A DNA stretch of 64,000 bases, taken from contig NC_049995.1 in assembly GCF_000003815.2 (NCBI RefSeq), positions 13,916,262 through 13,980,261 of the forward strand, given 5' to 3'. The stretch is from Branchiostoma floridae (taxonomy: Eukaryota > Chordata > Leptocardii > Amphioxiformes > Branchiostomatidae). Shown one piece after another: positions 57,067-64,000 of this stretch. The notes beneath the pieces were generated by a model. It made no database searches and had not been told where the DNA came from. It saw nothing but the letters and a program-made list of their open reading frames with translations. Numbering within the stretch: position 1 is the stretch's first letter; each line of letters starts with the position of its first letter. The position numbers were made by a program, and so were the translations under genes.

Positions 57067-57748
57067 GTAGCTACTAGCGGAAGAGTTCGCGACAGTACTA
57101 AATTCAGCACCAAGGACAGCTCTGTACTCTCAGTTCCAGATATGAACTTAGTTTAGTAATTCTAGACACAGGGCTCGTAATTCTAGACAAAGGCACCAGA
57201 CAAATTTCACCTGCACCACTCTAAGTTTAAGAAGTATTGATCATTCCCGAGGAACCATTGCTATTTTTTTTTATACTTAAAGTAGGTGGTAACAAACAGC
57301 CAATGCAGCTAATAACAGACCACATACAATGTACACCTGCATCATATAGGACATTTACGTATAAAGCCCAGTACATGGACAAGTTCAGGTTAGGTGCAGA
57401 TAGACACCAGAAGCTCCAATTTTACCTGCAATAAACTGCATATTCAGGTGGCATTTCGAGCCCTGCAGACACCAATAAATTATCCATGGGAAATTTTCCA
57501 GCACCAATAAACCTGACAATACTCTGTGCATATTGTCAGCTTTCTGTAATTGCCATAGATACACCTATCTGTATTATACCTGTCATTTGTTCAAACTTTG
57601 TGTACACGTAGTTGCTACATGTACTTTTAACTACTTATAAGGTCCAGATTTTATTTAAGGTACTGTATTAGACAGTGTACGTTAATATTCCACCTGCTGG
57701 TAAAATACATACTAAAACCTTTGAAAGAGGGAAAGGACGGTTTGAGGA

Positions 57749-57962
57749 AATACTGTAAATGCAGAAATGTTCGCAGTGGATTAATGTTCGCGGTTTTCGC
57801 GGCGACCACTTTACTGCGAACTGAAATCCACCGCGAACATTTTTCTGTAAAGGTATTAGATTGCAGTCGATGGTGTTACCGCGAAATTAAATCCACCGCG
57901 AAAAGTCATTTTCCCCTCTACCGCAAAATTAAATCCCCGCGAACTTAAATGCATTTACAGTA
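57749..57962. mobile_element. MITE, TACTGTAAATGCA ends
   Basis: tactgtaaatgcagaaatgt at the left and taaatgcatttacagta at the right. Multiple internal ccgcgaa / ttcgcgg words. Best preserved of three copies (also 16266 and 56888). Confidence 0.85.
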
Positions 57963-57969
57963 CTCGAGT

Positions 57970-59650
57970 CAGTACCAAATTGTGCATGGATATACATTGA
58001 TTGTAGACCTTACTTGTAACTACTAGTATGATGAGGTCCAGCATTTTCTGATATATCAATGCTCACAAGCTATTCAAGGGCCAATAACACAATGTAAAAC
58101 AGTATAATGATTCAGAAAAACGTTTACGACTTGATTTTGAATTACCGTAGTCAAGCTGTGAAAAGCAAACTAATAATTAATATATACCATACTTTCTCGG
58201 TTGAAGTACCAACTTTTTAAACTTTTCAACATCCAAATTTGTTCACAAAGCGTTGTCCAAGTCGAGTTGTGTACTTAATTTGTTGTTTTTGCCTGGACAA
58301 ACATGGAAGAGGACCCCAAACCAGCTAGGAACCCAGATTTAGAATGCGACCACTTGTGGCCTGGAACAGACGTGTAAGACTCATAATAATAAGATAAGTT
58401 TTGATGCAGAAAGGTAGTACTGACAATGAAAACTATCTTTGAACAACAGTGTGCTATGATATTTCCACCATGATCTCCTTTCTCCAATCACTCCATTGTT
58501 TAAAACTGCCATTTTAAATGTGGCTTTAAACACTGGCATGCATAAATCTTGCTTTACTTTTTCTTGTCTTTGGTCCAAAATACAATCTCCGAACCAAAAT
58601 CTTTTACACATATACTGTTAGGCTTTACCACAAACCTGAATTTTTTTCAAAGTCAAAGTTGAGCAATATTTACGGACTATTAACTGTATCATCTGTAAGC
58701 TGACATCGACTGCCTTGCATTGCAATGACTTCTGGGTACAGACTGCAGTTACGTTCTTTTGGGACTTTCTGGTACTTTCCCTGAAAAAATATTGGAGGAA
58801 TCGTTGTAGAAAATTTTCCATTCTTGCATCTTGACCCCACTAATCTCCGGAGTGATTTTTTCAATGTGACAATCTCTGGGTTGGCAAAAGTCGGCCATAT
58901 GATTCCCCGCAGATGTTAATAGAGTAAATATGCAGCATTTGCTGTAACGGTTGCGATTCTTCAGAGCCCAGACTCAGGGCACAGGCGCAATGACAGAAGA
59001 AACAAAACTGTGGCTACTGCATCAGCATACTGTGTTTCATGCCCAGACGGCAGCAATTCAGCAGAGAGCCAAATCTGGAGCATCGCATTGAGAATACATA
59101 ATATACACATTAATAAATTTTAGTCCCATTGAGGTGTCAAAGCTTTTATACTGAACTGTTCTGTTCTGTTATCAATATGTTTTCACCAGATCTTGGCCAG
59201 AAATTTATTAAGTTAATTTCAATCAACAATTTAGTTTTGAATATCCTAATGATAAAGGAACAACAACCAAGCCTCAAATGATTAATATTTATATGACAAT
59301 TAAATCGTGCTCTGTAGTCTCACTTGATTACTTTCACTATGAAACAAAAGGCTCAAGAAAATAACTCGGCTTCATATTCAATAGTCACGACTTGCTACTG
59401 ATTTGACTGTAATACAAGAATGGTAATCTACCAGTCACTTGTTCTGTTCTGTTCAAATATTTTGACTGAAAGGTAAATTAGGATAATTCATTTTGCTTCA
59501 GGTTCATTAAATCTGGTGTTTGAAGAATGAATCGCACAGGGAATTTTCAAAATATTGCAGTCTAAAACCACGTGCACTGTCCTTCAACTTGATATCTATT
59601 CATTAAACAACTGTCACAGCTCTTGTCTGTGTTCTAACCCTTATGTAATA
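57970..59650. other. Unassigned stretch upstream of the Ig exons
   Basis: An earlier exon of the Ig gene might be expected here but none could be recognised. The frames at 58275-58864 (minus) have no domain. Confidence 0.45.
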
Positions 59651-59658
59651 TATTGCAG

Positions 59659-59835
59659 ATGGAACCATTGAGTATTTCCCGGGCCCATGGAATGGCAGAG
59701 TTGACCTGGTGAACGGGAAGGACTTGAGGATCCCCAGTGTGTCTCGAGATGACGATTCTGACAGGGCCTCGGTGAAGTACCGGTGTTCACAACCCACGGG
59801 CGGGGTGGGAGGAAGCCACACTCTGCACGTTAGAT
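59659..59835 (+). CDS. Ig gene exon a
   Basis: Starts two bases into a codon and ends one base into a codon, the symmetrical phase usual for Ig half-domain exons. Contains the YRC of one Ig domain. Confidence 0.8.
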
Positions 59836-60798
59836 GTAAGTTTTGTATCATTGGTGCCCAAATCATTTGCCACACAATTGTGCAACCAACCAATACTACT
59901 ACCTACCTACCTACCTCGTCCCTTGACCTCCAGGTCGTTGGGGGGACAAGGTAGACATGAAGATGGAGAGTTGTCTCCAGGCCCGTCTGCTTCTAGCTAT
60001 AGTCAGCCTTTCCTGCAGGTTGAGGGATGTCCACTCTGTGATGTTGTCTTGCCAGGTTTTTCTCTGACGTCCACGGCGTCGCCCTCCTTCCACAGTGCCC
60101 TGTAGCATTGTCTTAGCCAGGTTGTTGTGGCGGGTCACATACCCGTACCACTGTAGCTTCCTTCTCTTGACTGTTGACAGCAAGGGTTCTTGTGGGACAA
60201 CGAGACTGCGTACCACTCACCACACATACCAATACGGCTGCTATATTCCACAGGTAGTGGTGTTCATGTGCAGTGCTAATAAGCAGAGAAAATTATTTTC
60301 ATTCTGTAAGTCATCAGTATCATTTTGAAAGTCTTTGGACCAGTTGTACTGGTCAGTCGGCAGCATTGGACCCCACGGTTACAGACCTGGCCAGGGCTTG
60401 AACCAGGGTTTGGTCAATTTGTAGAATGGATTAAGTATTTAAAAACATTTCATCCACATGTCAGATTCCTTTACAACGGCAGATTGCAAAATATAATACA
60501 TTTTAAATGTAAATCCTGCTGTAAAAATTGAAAAAGGGGAGGGGTAACACTTATTGTAGATGTACTTGTTTTTTAATACAACATTATTTGTTTCAGACCC
60601 TCCCAGCTCAATAACAGTCACTGGCTACAACAGTAGCTCTGCCTTGCACCCCAGGGATGAACTGCAGCTGTCCTGCACGGCCAGTGACAGCAAGCCTGAA
60701 CCAAGTTTTGCCTGGCACAGGAATGGCCCAAAAATTGAAGACGGCAACACTCTAACCATCAACCCTATCAAACTTGAAAATAATGGTGACATCATTAC
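59659..60798 (+). CDS. Immunoglobulin-superfamily protein, two exons (partial gene)
   Basis: Exon 59659-59835 (acceptor atatattgcag, donor ttagat/gtaagt) codes for the second half of an Ig domain: GRVDLVNGKDLRIPSVSRDD, then VKYRCSQP, the L-x-I...D...Y-x-C pattern with the second disulfide Cys. Exon 60597-60798 (acceptor ttgtttcag, donor attac/gtgagt) joins in phase through a split Tyr codon (LHVRYPPSS) and codes for most of the next Ig domain: LQLSCTASDSKPEPSFAWHR with first Cys and core Trp, and GNTLTINPIKLENNGDIIT; the closing Cys should be in the next exon. Typical of cell-surface adhesion or recognition proteins. Neither the signal peptide nor the membrane segment is in view. The next intron holds a retrotransposon, and the intron between the exons holds a LINE fragment. 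Confidence 0.85.
59895..60216 (-). mobile_element. LINE fragment, ORF2 C-terminus and 3' tail
   Basis: The minus frame contains RRKLQWYGYVTRHNNLAKTM, then EGGRRRGRQRKTWQDNI and ARSRRAWR, the usual tail of a LINE reverse transcriptase protein. It ends at a (ctac)n run (59897-59915) as 3' tail. Lies in the intron between the two Ig exons, antisense to it. Confidence 0.8.
60597..60798 (+). CDS. Ig gene exon b
   Basis: Ig C2/I-type domain from its first strand to just before the second Cys (SCTAS, AWHRNG, LTI). Confidence 0.85.
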
Positions 60799-61138
60799 GT
60801 GAGTAGTTGGATGTTGCGTTTTAACGTTTAACAGCGATAAAATCTCTTTTAAAAAGTCATGTTTTTTGCTACAATTGTACACAATACTACCCTACAGTTT
60901 CATCTGTTACTGGATATGGTGGTACCGCGCCATCTGGCGAGGTAGCGGGGAATTTCACCACGGGCCGGTCACATGACTCTCCCTGGCCAATCGCAGCAGT
61001 CTCAGATGAGAAGCTCTTCCGTCAAGTCAGACATTCCAATCACTGCCGGCATTATTCGGGTTTATTTCGTTTTTTCGGCGGGTGTAACTTCATACACCTA
61101 GTTCCCAGTACGTTAAGCCCCTAAGTACAACCTTCAGG

Positions 61139-62434
61139 ATGCGAGGCGCCGGCAAGAGGAAGACAAGGCCTCCCGTTCGCTTCGGCGACTATCAGCTCGA
61201 TGACCAATACGCATGGTCGGACCACGCTTCACTTCGGGATTGCCCTTCACCGGTCGTCAGTTCTCTCTCTCCGCCGATAGACGAGCTGGAGGACGAGATT
61301 GACCACCAACTAGCTGAGGTATCGAGGAGTATTGAGAGGATCCAGTTAAACGAGGCACGCCTCCGGGAGCACGACCAACAAACCAAACCCAAGAAAACGC
61401 AGCGCAACCCCCCTCCCCAAACCAGGGACATACGTCAGGATGACGTTCCTCGCAACTCCCGCGTGCGGATGACGTCACCCCCACGCGCCTTCTCGCGAGA
61501 CCCGGACTCACGCACCTTCTCGCGAGATTTCGGTCAAGATGGGAGGGGGGCTCCTCGGAAGAATCCCTCTAGGCGTCCAGCGCATACAGACGAGTACGAA
61601 CAGACCCGCGGCTACCCGTCCCTGCGAGACATACGTTCCATGAACTATCTCCAGGATCCTTTCACGTCAGCCAAGCGAGTCCGGGCCCAGCCGAGGCAGC
61701 CACCGCCCGGCGACACGTTCGGCTGGGACCTCGACGGCGATAACAACAGGAGACCCAGGCGGCAGCGGGACTACTCTTCAGCGTCGGACGACGATGACAA
61801 GCCTTACCGAGGTAAGCGACGGCTTCGTAGCGGGTTGTCTCGCAAATCTCACGATAAAGTAAAACGTGAGGTCAGTTGGCCCCATGAATTCGTATTTTCG
61901 GCGTCCTCCAAACTTGAACACGACCAATTGACATGGGACCAGTTCCTGGCTGGCGAACTGGCCATTATCCTAAGTAAGGACACTGATCCGTATGAGAGCT
62001 ACAACAGAGCCCAGATTCTGCAGGGTGTAATGCTGGACATTCCACATTACACATTCAAAGGAGTCCGAAACTTCTATCGCACCATGTTACGTCGTGCAGA
62101 ACACGCATTGCTGGACCTCGATTCTCCACATACAGTAGCACTGGTGAGAGATCTCAAGCGTGACTACCTGCGCCGCCCGACGGACGACGACGACGTCTCG
62201 CCCACAGTCAAGGTCAAGGGCAAGGCGATCAGCAGTGGGGCACCCTGTGCAGGTTACCAGCGGGGAACGTGCACGTATGCATCTGACCATCTTGGCCCGT
62301 CCGGCGCCAACGCAAAGCACGTGTGCAAGTACTGCCACAAGTTTCGACCCGACGTTCCTCTGCAACACACACCTAAAGATTGCCCCTACGCCGACAAGGC
62401 CACACGCGACGCCTACGTGGCAGCTAGGGCATGA
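61139..62434 (+). CDS. Gag-like protein of the DIRS-like element
   Basis: 431 residues from ATG at 61139. N-terminus basic, residues about 48-80 acidic and helical (coiled-coil-like), residues 80-230 Arg/Asp/Pro-rich and probably disordered, residues 235-345 a more ordered region (WDQFLAGELAIIL...). The C-terminus has a Cys/His cluster (CAGYQRGTC, then KHVCKYCHKF, then QHTPKDCPY), a zinc-binding nucleic-acid module as in gag proteins. It ends at TGA (62432-62434), directly followed by CTAG, in frame with the reverse transcriptase. Confidence 0.85.
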   Translation: MRGAGKRKTRPPVRFGDYQLDDQYAWSDHASLRDCPSPVVSSLSPPIDELEDEIDHQLAEVSRSIERIQLNEARLREHDQQTKPKKTQRNPPPQTRDIRQDDVPRNSRVRMTSPPRAFSRDPDSRTFSRDFGQDGRGAPRKNPSRRPAHTDEYEQTRGYPSLRDIRSMNYLQDPFTSAKRVRAQPRQPPPGDTFGWDLDGDNNRRPRRQRDYSSASDDDDKPYRGKRRLRSGLSRKSHDKVKREVSWPHEFVFSASSKLEHDQLTWDQFLAGELAIILSKDTDPYESYNRAQILQGVMLDIPHYTFKGVRNFYRTMLRRAEHALLDLDSPHTVALVRDLKRDYLRRPTDDDDVSPTVKVKGKAISSGAPCAGYQRGTCTYASDHLGPSGANAKHVCKYCHKFRPDVPLQHTPKDCPYADKATRDAYVAARA

Positions 62435-62438
62435 CTAG
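62432..62438 (+). promoter_or_regulatory. Leaky stop context TGA-CTAG between gag and pol
   Basis: TGA followed by CTAG is a known strong readthrough context in animals and some viruses. Here it is the only barrier between gag and the reverse transcriptase frame. Confidence 0.6.
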
Positions 62439-64000
62439 CTTTCGGGTCGTCTACTACAGACTTGAACGCTGAGTTAGGTGATGCATCAGACGTTCTTCAC
62501 TTCGACAATCACTCTAGCGTTACCTTTAGTCCCCAATCAGAATTTGACAATGATTCCACTATTACATTAGGTTCCCAATCAGACTTAAGCAGTAGAACCG
62601 GCCCTGTTTTGGGACACACTACTCTCACGGAGACTCACGGTCAGGAGCCCGTCACCCTCGTCATGAACCCGCCGCAGAGCGGGGAGGCCACGGAGTGCAG
62701 CAAGGCATCGCTGGCAACGTCCCAAGACAGACCACACTCTGCATCTTCAGTCGGTAGCCTCACGCAGCACACCAGTAATGCCACCGCGGAGTCTCGGCGT
62801 TCATGCCCCGCACATACCGGACTGCGCATACAGCCAACACGACTTCCCGGCATCTCTTCGTGCTCAGGCCCGCACAGCTTTGCAGCTGGTTCAGTCGGTC
62901 TCGTCACAGCGGACATGTGGTCAGCAAATACCGTCACGACCCTTGACGTGCCTTCGCCTAAACCGATTCCTCCTCGCTCTGCCATTGAACTTCATGAGCT
63001 AGTGTACGACTCCGGGACACTCAACTTCCAGGGTTTACGTCTCCCCGTCAGTTCCAACTTGAAGATACCAGTGTGGAGGGCCACCTTGTCCCAGTACCAC
63101 GACAGTAAGGTCGCAGACTTCTTAGAATTCGGCTGGCCCGTAGGTTACACCGCAGCGACACTGCCTCGGTCCACGGCACGCAACCACACGTCGGCGACAC
63201 AGTACGGCGCTGATGTTGACGCGTATATAGCCAAGGAAACGAGACTCGGCGCTACCCATGGCCCCTTCGACGCTCCTCCCTTCGAGCGACTCACATGTTC
63301 GCCATTACAAACAGTGCCAAAGCGAGATTCTGACAAACGCCGAGTAGTTCTAGACTTGAGCTTTCCACCCGGGAATTCCGTCAACAGTGGTATACCCGGG
63401 CACGAATATCTGGGAGAGCAATTCAACCTTATACTCCCTAGTTACGACGCCTTCGAGGATCTACTCCGAAGCAAGGGTCAAGGCTGCTACATGTTTAAAC
63501 GGGACCTTAGTCGCGCATACCGGCAGATACCAGTAGACCCGCACGATCACCATCTCCTGGGCTACTGCTGGCGAGGCAAATACTACTTTGATTCATCGTT
63601 CCCGTTTGGCCTTCGGTCGGCCGCCATGGCCTGTCAGCGGACCACCAACGCGGTGTCCTTCATCTATTCCCTCCAGGGTTTCTCCTGCGTCAATTACATT
63701 GATGACTTTGGCGGCGCAGACACCCCAAGCAGAGCGGACGCAGCATATCTCGCCCTGGGTCAAACGTTTGACGATCTCGGCTTGGCCGAGTCTATAGAGA
63801 AGGCCACTCCGCCCTCTACCGAGATGACCTTCCTTGGCGTCGGCTACAATTCCAGCGTGATGTCCAAGGTGGTGACACAAGACAGACTCACTGACACCCT
63901 GAGCGAACTCGCGCTGTGGACAGACAAGAAGAGAGCAACGAAGCGAGAAGTTCAAGCCCTTCTCGGCAAGCTCTCCTTTATCTCGGCCTGCGTCACACCC
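62435..64000 (+). CDS. Reverse transcriptase region of the DIRS-like element
   Basis: Open for 522 codons from the gag stop to the window end, in the same frame as gag. The first 190 residues are Ser/Thr/Pro-rich linker. The RT domain follows: KRRVVLDLSFPPGNSVN, then MFKRDLSRAYRQIPV (motif A Asp), FPFGLRSAAMACQR, the catalytic YIDDF (near 63695-63709), STEMTFLGV and VQALLGKL. No protease or integrase was seen between gag and RT, as expected for DIRS-type elements. No good separate start codon near its beginning, so synthesis by readthrough of the gag TGA is inferred. Confidence 0.85.

Larger units (their letters stand above)
60915..64000 (+). mobile_element. DIRS-like retrotransposon, left part (continues past window)
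   Basis: After a GC-rich leader with a short inverted pair (cgccatctggcg, near 60935), a gag-like frame (61139-62434) is followed without a shift by a reverse-transcriptase frame that is open to the window end. The RT style (LSRAYRQIPVDP, PFGLRSAAMACQRTTNA, YIDDF, LLGKLSFISACV) matches tyrosine-recombinase (DIRS-type) elements better than Gypsy or Copia. The recombinase that would settle it lies outside the window. Left border approximate. Little decay: likely young. Confidence 0.75.

Noticed and set aside
60915..64000. Gypsy/LTR or endogenous retrovirus
   Set aside because: No LTR, protease or integrase seen, and the RT motifs fit DIRS-like elements better. The downstream part is not in view, so this is a preference, not proof.

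Overview
This window looks like invertebrate chordate DNA, most likely lancelet (Branchiostoma). Its genes are intron-rich with GT-AG splice sites. The C2H2 fingers carry the CGYR and CDYS signatures that are abundant in lancelets. Repeat density is very high (tRNA-derived SINE, hAT-like and pogo-like MITEs, LINE fragments, a DIRS-like element). The species call is inference from style; no database was searched. Most of the sequence is repeat DNA and only a few genes can be supported.

Layout. 1-2050: 73-bp satellite. 2931-5413: several foldback elements of one family, with an intron-less gene fragment (4648-4985) among them. 5425-7090: AT-rich and G-rich tandem arrays. 6262-14603 (minus): a nine-exon gene read here exon by exon. 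Its protein (about 548 residues) has an N-terminal retropepsin-type aspartic protease domain (DTGS and ILGLD motifs), then a charged coiled coil and a Pro/Ala/Gly-rich region. Its introns hold hAT-like MITEs, a zinc-finger gene fragment split by a SINE, and a partial copy of its own exon 2. A likely 5' UTR exon lies near 18.55-18.65 kb. A divergent plus-strand zinc-finger gene (promoter near 20.3 kb, coding exon 21400-22360) lies beyond it. 24488-26146: three plus-strand exons of an aldo-keto reductase C-terminus with a polyA signal, lacking the rest of the gene.

26.7-42.5 kb is a nested repeat block. It has a degenerate array of about 340 bp, tandem units of about 1.08 kb, a 5.9-kb element with 1.2-kb inverted ends inserted between two units, a 1.9-kb hAT element inserted in a 26-bp subrepeat, and a 61-bp satellite. 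At 42.5-42.9 kb there is a second intron-less copy of the protease gene, this time of its 5' exons. 43-59 kb holds minisatellites, MITEs, two kinds of LINE fragment, and two satellite arrays that are in opposite orientation to each other (47.9-49.3 and 55.4-56.8 kb). 59.66-60.80 kb: two plus-strand exons of an immunoglobulin-superfamily protein. From about 60.9 kb to the end a DIRS-like retrotransposon sits in the next intron. Its gag and reverse transcriptase share one frame, separated only by TGA followed by CTAG.

The two most notable results are the protease-domain gene with two spliced copies of itself nearby, which independently confirm its splice junctions, and the stop-codon readthrough arrangement of the retrotransposon.
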